Counted from the first letter of the stretch, positions 8,779 through 18,213 are shown. The stretch is DNA of 64,000 nucleotides from Pseudomonas chlororaphis (GCF_001921865.1 NZ_MSCT01000012.1:1-64000), one strand, 5' to 3'. The notes: generated from the letters alone by a model not told the origin. Translations and numbers: made by a program.

Positions 8779-11700
8779 ATGCCGATCATCTACCGAGCCA
8801 CCAAGGATATAGTGCGTTCCATCGACTATGGGATCGCCCTAGGAACCGGAGACAAAGGATATACCGACATGGTGTCGGACTTCCTCGGGAACGTAGTGAG
8901 CAATTCCATCGCCGACGGCGTGAACCAACTGAACGCTTCGCAGCAGGTCTATTGGTCGCCCTATGTGGAAATTCCCAATCTCGGTAACGTCTATTCGTTG
9001 CCCTCTACCGTGACCAACGGCACCACGCTGTACTCCTTCTACCAGGGGCAGACTCCCCCCGACCCCGGTACGCAGGAGTGGGGACCAGCAGGCAGCCTGA
9101 ACTATTCCGTGAAGACCCTGGGCGCTGCGATTTCAGATCAGTTGTGCGAGATGAACTTCTTCACCGTCAATTCCGATCCAGCGCAGGGGCCACACACGCC
9201 CTCACCTCCAGCGGGGGTGGTGTTTGACGGCAAGGTGTATGCCTTCTACGGCACGCCTGATGACCCGACCTCACAGCTCTACTACACGGTCTACGACGCA
9301 GATAACTGGTCGACGCCGGAGCCGGTGCCAGGGATTACGACTGGCTTGATGGGCTTTGACAATCCAGCGCCCGTTGCTCCGGTGGTGTTCACGCCACCGG
9401 GCTCGCAATCGCCACTGCTCTATGTGTTCTATTTCATAGAATCCGGTGACTCTCAGCTCGACATCGCCTGTACATCGACTGCAGATGGCAAATCCTGGAC
9501 CCCCGTTGCCCCCAACGGAATAGGTGCAGCGTCGATAGACGTTAGCCAGAATGTCGTGTCACCGGTCGTGTATGCCCCTCCGGGAGGGACGGAGCAGATC
9601 TACCTCTTCTTCTGTGCCACCCCCTCCGGCACCTACACTACAAGCTACATCACCTACCCGGATGCCAGTACCGACAGCGGGTTCAGCGCCCCCACGGAGA
9701 TCACCACCCCGGGCCTTCCCAGCAACTTTTGTACGTTCAACGGCGCCACCCTCTATACGCCTGCGGGCGCCACGGCCCCGCAGTTGTACGTCTTCGTGAG
9801 CGGATTCTCCTACGTCACCGGCACCTTTTCCGACTATGTGCCCGAAGACGAACTGGGCTATTACGACGCAACCGACGACTCCACCTTCTACTATCAAGTG
9901 AACGGCATTTCCTACACCACGTTTGACGGCAACACCTGGAGCGCCTACGAACAGGTCCCCAATGCGACCTGGACTTCATGTCCTCTTGTCTCGCGGCCTA
10001 GCGCCACCGTCTTTCCTCCAGCCTCGTTCAACGACAACCTGTCGTCTGCTGCCGACATCTATTTCAGCACCGTACAGTCCGCCCAGCCTAACTACGGTCT
10101 GCCAGGGAGTGAGTGCTGCGCCGCATTCGTTGGCGGCTTGAGCCAGTACAGCGCGGGAACCGAGCCATCGGCGGTGACCAGCTATCCTGCCTACTCGTTC
10201 TATACAACGCTTGATCAGTTCGTTGGCGTTGCCCATGCGTCACTACTCGCCGTTGACCTGCCTGGTTTGTCCGTGCCTCAACCGTGGCTGCTCTACAATG
10301 ATTTTTCCTCTGCCACCCAGCAGTATCAAATGTCGTACGCGATCTATGGCCAGAGCGGGTGGGTCAGTTATCCCCTGCCGACGATCGTAGTGCCGCCTGC
10401 CACCAACACCCCGCTGATGATTGGCTCCCCAGCCCTGTTGCCTGTCCCGACAGGCGTCCAGGATTACCCCGCGCAAGGCCTTATGGTCTTCAACTCGGCA
10501 AGCGGCCTGCAAGCAGCTATCACCGCGCCTGACCCAAGCTCTTGGGACATTGCCCCGGTCAACGCGGTGCCGGCTGCCAGCGAGTCGCCATCGCTCGCCC
10601 TATTCAATAGCCAGGCGTATCTGTTCTATCAGGGGGCGGGCAGCCAAGCGGGACAATTGTGGTACACGCAATCCGATCCGACGGTATTCGGGGACAATAT
10701 GCCGGCACTCCAGACATGCTGGAGTAGCCCTGTCCAGGTGCCGGGAGTCTCCATGTCCAACTCGCCGTCGACCGTCGTCTTCGGCGACACGTTGTATGTG
10801 TTCTATCAAGGTCCGGACGGCAACGGCCAGCTTTGGTATGCCTCCTGGGCCGGTTCGGGCACGTCCTGGTCGGCCCCCGTACAGGTCGTCCCCAGTGGCC
10901 TGCAGGCCACTGGCGCCCTGTTGTCCTGCTCGCCATCAGCCTGTGTCTACACGGACCCGTCCGGCGACAGCGTGCTGTTCGTGGCCTATGCCGGTGCTGG
11001 CACCAGCGGCAATTACCCACTGAGCTACTGCACGCTAGGAGCCGACAACAGCTGGGCGCAAGGCACCGTCTCGAATGTCTTCATTATCGACTCACCCACC
11101 GTTTACTCAGTGGCCGCCAGTGTCTATTCCAGTGGCGCCAGCAACGCTGGCTCGTCAAGCGCAGCGGGCAGGCTGAATGTCTTCTTCCAGCCTGCGGCGA
11201 GTTCGAATGTGAGTCCGGGGCAGTTGTTCTACTGTGTCTACAACGGGACCACTTGGTCGTCGACCGTGGGCACGACGCCGGTTACAGCCTTGGACGGCTG
11301 GGTGAGCGGCATCATGTACCAGAATAGCGAGAGCCCCGACGGGAATAACGACGCGTTTCTGTATCTTCTACACAACAATAGCGGCGCCAATGCCGGCCAG
11401 CTCAGCTACTGCCAATGCTCGGTATCGAGCTCCGGAACGGGGATGCTGGTCACAGGAGAGTGCCCGGTCATGGCCAACGGCCCCGCGGCAACCATTGCGA
11501 ACGATGACATCTATGTCTTCTACAACAGCACTTACCAGGAGACGGGCACGACCACCTGGGTGAGTGGCGCCCTTGCCTATCTGCAGATTCCGCTCCCGGC
11601 CGACACCCAGGAAATCAATCTGGGGACATACCCACAAACCGCCGTCGGTTGTCCGAGCCCCTACCCCGGAACCGCCTCCGAGGCCCTGACGTCGGGAAGC

Positions 11701-13500
11701 GGCTTCATCGCCATGGTCAATTCACCGGCCGCGGCGACACTCCAGGGAACGCCTTATGTGTTTTTCAACACCGGCAAGGGTGAAATCGGCTACTGCTCGG
11801 ACGTCACCTCAGTAAACACCAAGACCCTGGTCAGTGGTTCCGTAGCCGCCGATTGCACGCCGGCAGCGGTGGCCTGCAACAACGTGCTGTACGTCTTCTG
11901 GGTGGCGTCCGGCAGCGACAACACGGGCGCACTCCAATGCAGTTACACGCTGGATGGCGCGACGTGGAACGCGCTCGATTTCAACCCGGCCCTGAGCGTA
12001 AACACCGAAGGGGTCATCACCACGGTGTGCGACGGCTTGGTCTATCTGATCTACAACCTGGCCGGCGTCACCTCCTACGTCATCCTCCCTCAAGTCAGCA
12101 GCAGCCAAGCCACCCAGACGCTTGACCTCGCACCCTCCACGCCAATCAGCCGAATGGGCTGCTGCACCGGGCCCTGCGTCGCGGTCTTCGACAACAACCT
12201 GTGGTGTGTGAGCCAGGGTGTGGAATCAAGCAACTACTCGCCGTTGGGCGGCTGGAAACTCACCCCCAACGGCGATCTGTTCTTTAGCCGTACGCTCGAT
12301 GCGTTGTCTTGGAGTTGGAACACCGGGATCAATCAGGCCGCGGGTGAGCAAGCATCCTGGGCGATGCCCGTCGCCACGGCGTTCGCACAACCGGGAGGCA
12401 GCGAGCTCCTGTATGTCTTCTGGATCGACAGCGGTGACAACATCCGTTACGTCACCACCGATGGCACCTACGTAACCCCCAGCAGCAGCGCCTATGGCCT
12501 GCCGTGGTCCGGGCCGAACAACATCATAGGCGGGGCGACCAGCAATCTCGCGGTGGTGGCCATGCCGCCGCTGGATTCACCTGGCGACCCTGACCAGTTG
12601 TATGTCTTCGGCCAGACCGAGGGCCATATCTACTATGTGCCGATGAACGCTTCGGGAGAGTGGGTCGGCGGTATCAGTGTCGTCCCGAGCGGATGCAACG
12701 CGCAGGACGCCTACATGTCGTTGTCGCCATCGGTGGCCTACTACGCCCCCGAAGGTGGAACGCCACAGCCCTATGTCTTCTACCAGCAAGCTGGAAGCTC
12801 CACGACCGTTGGCAAGCAGATCGGGTTGTCATACTGCGTCTATGACCAAGGCGCCTGGACCCAGAACAGCGTGCCGAACATCAGCACAACGGTCACCGGC
12901 TACATGGATGGAATAGCCCAGTCGCCGATAACCTACACCGGCATCGACGCCGGCACACCGCCCCGGGCAATTGTCTTCAACGACAAACTCTATGTGTTCT
13001 ATGTGACCAAAAACGGGGGCTACGGCGAGAGCAACAGTGGGAAATGGTCGGCGTATACCACCTTCCCGGTGTCGTTCAGCACGTTCGATGGGACGAGCTG
13101 GTCTGGCCTCAATACCATTGGTTCGACGCAGGGCACAACGAGGCAAGAGAACGACATCACTGCTAACTGTTATGCCCAGTTCGTCTATCCCGTGGTCTTT
13201 AACGAGACGTTGTACCTGTTCTACATGAGCGGCCCTGGCAACGGCTTCTCCCCCCCCGTGGACCCGCCAGGCTCGATCTATCTCACCTCCACGTCGGACG
13301 GTGCGAACTGGACCGATCCACAGCCAACGACCAATGTGGTCTATGTCCCCGGTGGCTCGACCACCGTCGAAAACCAAACCGGCACGGAGATCAACGACAC
13401 CCTCACAGCCGTCAACGGTGCTCTCTCGTTCGTGGGGCTTCCCACCACGAGCGACATCCGTGACAGCATCGCGTCAGGTGTTATTGGGGTGTTTTTCTGA
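8779..13500 (+). CDS. Giant propeller-repeat protein (1573 residues)
   Basis: I do not recognise a named family. The protein is built almost entirely of degenerate ~50-100-residue repeats centred on a hydrophobic/aromatic strand: LYVFYQGPDGNGQLWYASW, AYLFYQGAGSQAGQLWYT, LYVFWIDSGDNIRYVT, LYLFYMSGPGNG and many others, each usually preceded by FNDK/FGDT/FNSQ and followed by a W-containing strand (TSWSAPVQV). This pattern is typical of sialidase- or lectin-like beta-propeller blades, and 15-20 blades suggest two or more propellers. The N-terminal ~60 residues (MPIIYRATKDIVRSIDYGIA) lack repeats and lack a Sec or Tat signal. No catalytic signature is visible. The divergent DUF1906 gene and the AT-rich flank point to a horizontally acquired unit. 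Carbohydrate binding or host interaction is a reasonable guess. Confidence 0.75.
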   Translation: MPIIYRATKDIVRSIDYGIALGTGDKGYTDMVSDFLGNVVSNSIADGVNQLNASQQVYWSPYVEIPNLGNVYSLPSTVTNGTTLYSFYQGQTPPDPGTQEWGPAGSLNYSVKTLGAAISDQLCEMNFFTVNSDPAQGPHTPSPPAGVVFDGKVYAFYGTPDDPTSQLYYTVYDADNWSTPEPVPGITTGLMGFDNPAPVAPVVFTPPGSQSPLLYVFYFIESGDSQLDIACTSTADGKSWTPVAPNGIGAASIDVSQNVVSPVVYAPPGGTEQIYLFFCATPSGTYTTSYITYPDASTDSGFSAPTEITTPGLPSNFCTFNGATLYTPAGATAPQLYVFVSGFSYVTGTFSDYVPEDELGYYDATDDSTFYYQVNGISYTTFDGNTWSAYEQVPNATWTSCPLVSRPSATVFPPASFNDNLSSAADIYFSTVQSAQPNYGLPGSECCAAFVGGLSQYSAGTEPSAVTSYPAYSFYTTLDQFVGVAHASLLAVDLPGLSVPQPWLLYNDFSSATQQYQMSYAIYGQSGWVSYPLPTIVVPPATNTPLMIGSPALLPVPTGVQDYPAQGLMVFNSASGLQAAITAPDPSSWDIAPVNAVPAASESPSLALFNSQAYLFYQGAGSQAGQLWYTQSDPTVFGDNMPALQTCWSSPVQVPGVSMSNSPSTVVFGDTLYVFYQGPDGNGQLWYASWAGSGTSWSAPVQVVPSGLQATGALLSCSPSACVYTDPSGDSVLFVAYAGAGTSGNYPLSYCTLGADNSWAQGTVSNVFIIDSPTVYSVAASVYSSGASNAGSSSAAGRLNVFFQPAASSNVSPGQLFYCVYNGTTWSSTVGTTPVTALDGWVSGIMYQNSESPDGNNDAFLYLLHNNSGANAGQLSYCQCSVSSSGTGMLVTGECPVMANGPAATIANDDIYVFYNSTYQETGTTTWVSGALAYLQIPLPADTQEINLGTYPQTAVGCPSPYPGTASEALTSGSGFIAMVNSPAAATLQGTPYVFFNTGKGEIGYCSDVTSVNTKTLVSGSVAADCTPAAVACNNVLYVFWVASGSDNTGALQCSYTLDGATWNALDFNPALSVNTEGVITTVCDGLVYLIYNLAGVTSYVILPQVSSSQATQTLDLAPSTPISRMGCCTGPCVAVFDNNLWCVSQGVESSNYSPLGGWKLTPNGDLFFSRTLDALSWSWNTGINQAAGEQASWAMPVATAFAQPGGSELLYVFWIDSGDNIRYVTTDGTYVTPSSSAYGLPWSGPNNIIGGATSNLAVVAMPPLDSPGDPDQLYVFGQTEGHIYYVPMNASGEWVGGISVVPSGCNAQDAYMSLSPSVAYYAPEGGTPQPYVFYQQAGSSTTVGKQIGLSYCVYDQGAWTQNSVPNISTTVTGYMDGIAQSPITYTGIDAGTPPRAIVFNDKLYVFYVTKNGGYGESNSGKWSAYTTFPVSFSTFDGTSWSGLNTIGSTQGTTRQENDITANCYAQFVYPVVFNETLYLFYMSGPGNGFSPPVDPPGSIYLTSTSDGANWTDPQPTTNVVYVPGGSTTVENQTGTEINDTLTAVNGALSFVGLPTTSDIRDSIASGVIGVFF

Positions 13501-13541
13501 GGGGGCTCAGCCAACCGACACATAAACATGCAGGGGCATAC

Positions 13542-13570
13542 TCCCGTGGCCGGCTTGGCCGGCCACGGGA
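13542..13570 (+). terminator. Strong inverted repeat after the giant gene
   Basis: A 13-bp perfect stem (TCCCGTGGCCGGC with GCCGGCCACGGGA) and a 3-base loop lies 42 bases after the stop codon. There is no T run, so it may terminate transcription or stabilise the 3' end. Confidence 0.5.
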
Positions 13571-13724
13571 TGCAGCGATGTCGAGAGGGAGGCGACATGG
13601 CTGAGGAGGCATGGCTGAGGAGACATGGAACACGCCGGGTAAATCGAAAAATGGACCTATCCTCGCAATCCCCCTGGGGAGCACAAGCTGTGCACCGCTA
13701 TCCGAACGCACCACCGGCCCCTAC

Positions 13725-14930
13725 TCAGAAGTATTTGAGCATCGCGATATCGCGGCGCCGCTGCTTGAGATTGGCGAACCAGCGCGTCGGGAAGTACAGG
13801 GCCACACCGAGGATCAGGCTCCACAGCCAGATGCCGGAGAGGTTGTCGAAGCCGTAGTAAGCACCCTGGTTGGTGTCCCATAGGGCCACGGCCAGCAAGT
13901 ACAGGGCCTTGAGCACGTACAGGTGCAGCAGGTAGAAGAACATCGGCGCGCCGCCGTAGATCGCCAGTCGCGCGGTCGACCAACGCGCCTGGGCCTTCTC
14001 GAAGTACGCCAGGAGGATCAGCCCCAGGCCCAGGGTCGGCATCAGGAACATCAGCGACGGCGGGTACTTTTTCGCGCTCATGAAGCTCATGAAGGTGCGC
14101 AGCGCGTCGCCGGTCTGGACCCAGGGTTTCTCGCCGTAGACGTTCAGGTAGCGGATCCACACGAAGGCCAGCAGCAGGCCGACGCCGACCTTGAACAGCC
14201 GCGAAATACGCACCGCCCCTGGGGTGTCCTTGCCGAACCACGGGCCGATGGCCCAACCCAGCAGGATCACTCCGATCCACGGCAGCACCGGGTAGGTGGT
14301 GCGGGCGCGGGTGAACTCGGTGAGGTCGATGAACACGCGCTGGTGCAGGATCGACCAGGGCACGAAGAACGGCGACTCGGGGCCCAGCACCACATCGTCC
14401 AGCAGGTTGTGCCCGCCAACGATGGCCAGCCCCAGCAGGATCAGCCAGCCGCGCTTGAAGTGCAGCAGGCCGGCCAGCACGATCATGCAGATACCAATGC
14501 ACCAGATCACTTGCAGCCACAGGGTCTTGGGCGGGAACTCGGCATTCCAGGCAAAGCACACGAAAGTCAGTTCGAGGAACACCAGGAACAGCCCGCGCTT
14601 GAGCAGGAACACCGAGGTTTCGTTCAAGCTGTGTTTCTGGCTGTAGAGCCAGGCCGACAGGCCGGTGAGGAAGATGAACACCGGGGCGCAGATTTCACTG
14701 AGCAGGCGAGTGAAATACAGGTCGGGGGCCACGCTCAGGGCATCGATCGGGTCGGTGACCTGGCGATGCAGGAAAAAGGTTTCGCGCACGTGGTCCAGCA
14801 GCATGCACAGCATGACGAAACCGCGCAGGGCATCGATCGCCAGCATCCGCGTGTTGGCCTTGGCGGCGCTGCCGGCCAGCGCCGGGGTCGCGACGCCGGC
14901 CTGCCCGGTCAATCCGCTGGGCAGGCTCAT
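13725..14930 (-). CDS. DUF1624/HGSNAT-like membrane acyltransferase
   Basis: The 401-residue integral membrane protein has about ten hydrophobic segments and starts after a ~28-residue Ala/Gly-rich leader. The signature RMLAIDALRGFVMLCMLLDH is that of DUF1624 / heparan-alpha-glucosaminide N-acetyltransferase-like and YeiB-like membrane proteins, which transfer acyl groups across the inner membrane; the downstream HVRETFF fits the same family. The substrate is unknown. It stands alone: a 21-bp perfect palindrome (15055-15075) sits 125 bp upstream of the start and may be its operator. Confidence 0.8.
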   Translation of the reverse strand: MSLPSGLTGQAGVATPALAGSAAKANTRMLAIDALRGFVMLCMLLDHVRETFFLHRQVTDPIDALSVAPDLYFTRLLSEICAPVFIFLTGLSAWLYSQKHSLNETSVFLLKRGLFLVFLELTFVCFAWNAEFPPKTLWLQVIWCIGICMIVLAGLLHFKRGWLILLGLAIVGGHNLLDDVVLGPESPFFVPWSILHQRVFIDLTEFTRARTTYPVLPWIGVILLGWAIGPWFGKDTPGAVRISRLFKVGVGLLLAFVWIRYLNVYGEKPWVQTGDALRTFMSFMSAKKYPPSLMFLMPTLGLGLILLAYFEKAQARWSTARLAIYGGAPMFFYLLHLYVLKALYLLAVALWDTNQGAYYGFDNLSGIWLWSLILGVALYFPTRWFANLKQRRRDIAMLKYF

Positions 14931-15054
14931 GGCTGTTCCTTGCGTCGCGGGGTGTCGGGTTGTTGCGGGCGGTTTGCGCAGTCGCGCGCGCGGCTCATTC
15001 CCATGGGGTTCAAGCTCTTTCTCCTGTTACTGGGCGGGGATGTCGGAACGCGCA

Positions 15055-15075
15055 AAATGTTATCAGATAACATTT
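15055..15075. promoter_or_regulatory. 21-bp perfect palindrome, candidate operator
   Basis: Arms AAATGTTATC and GATAACATTT flank a single central A. It is upstream of the DUF1624 gene and downstream of a terminator belonging to the next gene, so it can only serve the 13725-14930 gene. The form suits a dimeric repressor (TetR, GntR or similar); the binder is unknown. Confidence 0.5.
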
Positions 15076-15144
15076 CATTTCGAGAGTCTTGCCTTCTGCT
15101 CGCACCAGCCTGCGCGGGTCGTCCGCGCGCCCCGCCCAGCAACG

Positions 15145-15170
15145 AAAACGGCGCCCAGGGGCGCCGTTTT
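15145..15170 (-). terminator. Rho-independent terminator
   Basis: AAAACGGCGCC pairs with GGCGCCGTTTT around a 4-base loop, giving an A-tract/stem/T-tract that works in both directions. It lies 22 bases after the stop of the small lipoprotein gene. Confidence 0.85.
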
Positions 15171-15192
15171 CAGATCTAAAAAGCAGGCGGGT

Positions 15193-15423
15193 TCAATCGT
15201 CTCGGTCGTCGTCATCGCGGTCGCGGCGATAGCGCCGGTCGTTGTCGTGCCGGTCGCGGTAGTAGCGATCCTCGCCCTGATCGTTGCCGCGGTCGTAGCG
15301 GTTGTGATCGCGCCAACGGTCATGGTCGTGATCGTAGCGTCCGCCGTCGTCCCAATAGGGGTAGCAGCCGCCCAGCAGCAACGTGGCGCAAAGGGTCAGG
15401 GTGAGGGTCGCGAGTCGCTTCAT
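15193..15423 (-). CDS. Small charged lipoprotein
   Basis: The 76-residue precursor has a signal peptide with lipobox LLLGGC, cleaved before Cys. The mature part is low-complexity and dominated by Asp, Arg, Tyr and His (for example YDHDHDRWRDHNRYDRG). It should be a membrane-anchored lipoprotein whose acidic/basic tail could be disordered or metal-binding. The start at 15423 is chosen because it begins the signal peptide (MKRLATLTLTLC); a longer frame upstream is not signal-like. It has its own terminator. Function unknown. Confidence 0.75.
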   Translation of the reverse strand: MKRLATLTLTLCATLLLGGCYPYWDDGGRYDHDHDRWRDHNRYDRGNDQGEDRYYRDRHDNDRRYRRDRDDDDRDD

Positions 15424-15583
15424 GGGAATGTCCTGGAGCCTGGGGGTCATAGCGGTGAATGGCAGAACGCGCAGCGGCCCTGGCGCGGGGAATCGGCTGC
15501 CGGGGCAAGCAGTCATATGACTGTGGAATCAGTGAGTTATTCGCCCCTGCCCGGCGCTGACGGACCGGCGGTAATGCGCCCGT

Positions 15584-16483
15584 TCAATGGGCATTGCCCG
15601 CCCACAGCCAGTTCCACAGCCCCGGCAGATGCACCGGTTGATCGCTGCTGACGACGGTGCGGGCCATGACCGCCCGTTGCAGCCCCGGCGTACTGTCGTA
15701 GAACGGCCGGGACGCGGTGGCGAGCCCCGTGGCCCGGGCGCTGTCCAGCAGGATCTGCAAGTACTCCCGGGTGTGGCGGGCGGTGTAGCGATTGAGATCG
15801 TGGAAGGTCACCACCACTGGAATCACGCCGTCCACCGTCGGCAACTGGCCCTGGGCGATGCGCTCGCGCACTTCCGACAGCTGGCGCAGCATATTGGCCC
15901 GGCGCCGCGGGCTGGCGGTGAAACCCCAGACCTTGCCGTCGTTGGCGCTGAGGTCGGTCAGCAGCACATGCAGGCCGTGGCGCTGGTAGGCGGCGAAGGT
16001 GCGTTTGTCGTAGTTCCAGAACGGTGGGCGCACCAGGGTCGGCGGCACACCGCCGATCAGCGCTATATCGGCGCTGCCGTTACTCAGCGACGCCTCCAGC
16101 TCTTGCGGATCGAGCGCGCGATGGTTGCTGTGCCAGGGCGTGGCGGTATGAAAGCCCAGCACATGCCCCTCGGCATGCTCGCGGGCCATCAGCCGACGGC
16201 CGATCTCGCTGCCGCCGGCCCGCGGGGCGCGGGTCTGGACGAAAAACACCGCCTTGATCCCCGGTTGCAGCGGGTTGCCAGCCAGTTCATCGAGTACCTG
16301 CTCGGTCGGGTTATAGAAGCTCGACGCGCTGGGGCCGTCGTCGAAGGTCAGCAAAAAGCGGATGGGCGCCTGGGCATGCAGGCGTTGCGCGGTCTGCGCG
16401 GTCAGTTCGATGGGAGCGCCGATGCAACCGACGAGGCTGGCGGCGAGCAGCAATAGGCAGAGAACCTTGAAGCCGTGTTTCAT
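15584..16483 (-). CDS. Polysaccharide deacetylase-family lipoprotein
   Basis: The 299-residue protein begins with a lipoprotein signal (VLCLLLLAASLVGC). A NodB-type deacetylase domain follows: motif 1 is TFDDGPS (catalytic base Asp and metal Asp), motif 2 is reshaped to GFHTATPWHSNHRA instead of HSxxHP, motif 3 is RPPFWNYD, and a late motif VTFHDLN supplies the His. These enzymes remove N- or O-acetyl groups from cell-wall or exopolysaccharide sugars with a divalent metal. The start at 16483 fits the signal peptide. Neighbours give no hint of the substrate, and the altered motif 2 makes the exact reaction uncertain. Confidence 0.82.
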   Translation of the reverse strand: MKHGFKVLCLLLLAASLVGCIGAPIELTAQTAQRLHAQAPIRFLLTFDDGPSASSFYNPTEQVLDELAGNPLQPGIKAVFFVQTRAPRAGGSEIGRRLMAREHAEGHVLGFHTATPWHSNHRALDPQELEASLSNGSADIALIGGVPPTLVRPPFWNYDKRTFAAYQRHGLHVLLTDLSANDGKVWGFTASPRRRANMLRQLSEVRERIAQGQLPTVDGVIPVVVTFHDLNRYTARHTREYLQILLDSARATGLATASRPFYDSTPGLQRAVMARTVVSSDQPVHLPGLWNWLWAGNAH

Positions 16484-16626
16484 GTTTTGCCCCGGGTCGG
16501 ACCGTTGCGGTCGTCGCGTCGATGGCAAAAATCCCTCGCCCGTGGGTCCCTCGCCCGGCCTGCGCATAGCGCCGGGTACAGCTTGGAGGGGCTCCGCCGA
16601 CTTTGGTTCCCAAAGGCCCCGAGCCT

Positions 16627-17313
16627 TTACCCGCCGCGGCCTTCGCACGGCCGTTGCCAAGCACGCTGCAACAGCTCGATCACCTCCCGGTCCGAGGTCT
16701 GGGTGAAATCCACATAGCCGGTGCCGATCGACACGAACCACAGCGGCGTGATCGGGCAGATCAGTTCGTCGACCTCGAACCCCAGGGCGTCTACGGTTTC
16801 CTGCGGCGCCAGGGGCACGGCGACGACGATACGCGCCGGGTGCTGCAAACGCGCCGCCTGCACGGCGGCATGCATCGAGGCACCGGTGGCCAAGCCGTCG
16901 TCCACCAGGATCAGCACCTGGCCGCGCAGTTCGGGAGCGGCCCGGGCGCCGCGGTAGGCCTGTTCGCGCCGCCGCAGTTCCTGGGTTTCCCGCGCGGTCA
17001 CGGCCTGCAACTGGGCATCGCTGACCGGGTGGTGGTGCAGGACGTCCTGGTTGAGGAGGCGGATGCCGCCGCTGGCGATCGCGCCCATCGCCAGTTCTTC
17101 ATGGCCGGGCACACCGAGCTTGCGCACCAGCATCAGCTCCAGCCGCACGTCCAGGGCGCGGGCGATTTCCCAGGCCACCGGCACCCCGCCGCGGGGCAAG
17201 GCCAGCACTATCACGTCGGGCCGGCCGCGGTATTTATGCAACGCCTCGACCAGCCCCTGCCCGGCCGCCTGGCGGTCGCGCAAGGTCATCTGCAAGGACG
17301 GATATTCGCTCAT
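16627..17313 (-). CDS. Phosphoribosyltransferase-domain protein
   Basis: The 228-residue protein is a type I PRTase-fold protein: an N-terminal LALPRGGVPVAWEIA segment and the PRPP-binding loop VLILVDDGLATGASM. This 'erythromycin esterase-linked' or stand-alone PRTase group is common in proteobacteria; its substrate base is not known. The start at 17313 gives MSEYPSLQMTLRDR and follows a GGAGG-like GCTGGAGGT stretch. It is on the same strand as, and 132 bp after, the ABC permease gene, so read-through is possible, but a link to uptake is not evident. Confidence 0.8.
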   Translation of the reverse strand: MSEYPSLQMTLRDRQAAGQGLVEALHKYRGRPDVIVLALPRGGVPVAWEIARALDVRLELMLVRKLGVPGHEELAMGAIASGGIRLLNQDVLHHHPVSDAQLQAVTARETQELRRREQAYRGARAAPELRGQVLILVDDGLATGASMHAAVQAARLQHPARIVVAVPLAPQETVDALGFEVDELICPITPLWFVSIGTGYVDFTQTSDREVIELLQRAWQRPCEGRGG

Positions 17314-17445
17314 CGCGCACCTCCAGCTTGGCCGGGTGCCCGCGCCGGCCACCGGCGCGCGCGGCTGTGCGCGCCGGTGCGTCGACGCCGGATCGAACCC
17401 CAGCACGACTATGGATCGCTCGTTGACAATGCGCCCGCAGCGCCC

Positions 17446-18213
17446 CTACGGCAAGTGCGTCCAGCGCCGGTGCAGGCCGCGGGCCAGGCTGTCCAGGGCA
17501 AAGCCCAGGGCGCCGATCAGCAGCACCATGGCCATCAGTTCCGAGTAGGCCAGGCGGTCGCGGGTATCGAGGATGAAATAGCCCAGGCCGGCGCTGACGC
17601 CGAGCATTTCGCAGGGCACCAGGACGATCCACAGGATACCGATGGCCAGCCGCACCCCGGTCAACACATGGCCGAGCACGCCGGGCAGGATCACCTTGCG
17701 CAGGGTTTCCCAGCGGGTGGCGCTGAGGCTGCGGCTCAGTTGCAGCCAGCGCGGGTCGAGCTGGCGCACCCCGGCCGCGGTATTGAGCAGGATCGGCCAG
17801 ACCGCGGCGAAGGCCAGCAGGAAGTAGATCGGCCGGTCCCCTACCCCCATCAGCATCACCACCACCGGCATCCACGACAACGGCGAGATCATCCGCAGGA
17901 ACTGGAACGCCGGGGTGGTGGCCGCCTCCAGATGACGGTAGCTGCCGATCAGCAGGCCCAGGGGCACGCCGACCAGCAAGGCCAGGGCCAGGCCGACGAG
18001 GATGCGCCGCAGGCTCACCAGTACATGCTCGTACAGCTCGGCGCGGGCCAGCAGTTCGAGCAGGCTGGCCAGGGTCGCCGCCGGCGAAAAGCGCGCGGCC
18101 AGGCCGTCGGCGCTGCCGAACAGGCGCACGCCCAGCCACCACAGCAGCAACAGGCCCAACAACCCCGCCATGCCCAGGGCCCACTGCCGGAATACAGAAA
18201 CTGGCTGGCCCAT
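17446..18213 (-). CDS. ABC transporter permease, SsuC/TauC-like
   Basis: The 255-residue inner-membrane protein has about six hydrophobic segments and the BPD_transp_1 coupling region near residues 165-185 (LSATRWETLRKVILPGVLGH). It belongs to the nitrate/sulfonate/taurine permease family. Its start shares one base with the stop of the binding-protein gene (TGATG), so it is coupled to it. With the Tat-exported binding protein and the ATPase at 19563 it makes a complete importer. The solute is probably an organosulfur compound, judging from the family and from the acyl-CoA dehydrogenase in the same operon. Confidence 0.88.
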   Translation of the reverse strand: MGQPVSVFRQWALGMAGLLGLLLLWWLGVRLFGSADGLAARFSPAATLASLLELLARAELYEHVLVSLRRILVGLALALLVGVPLGLLIGSYRHLEAATTPAFQFLRMISPLSWMPVVVMLMGVGDRPIYFLLAFAAVWPILLNTAAGVRQLDPRWLQLSRSLSATRWETLRKVILPGVLGHVLTGVRLAIGILWIVLVPCEMLGVSAGLGYFILDTRDRLAYSELMAMVLLIGALGFALDSLARGLHRRWTHLP

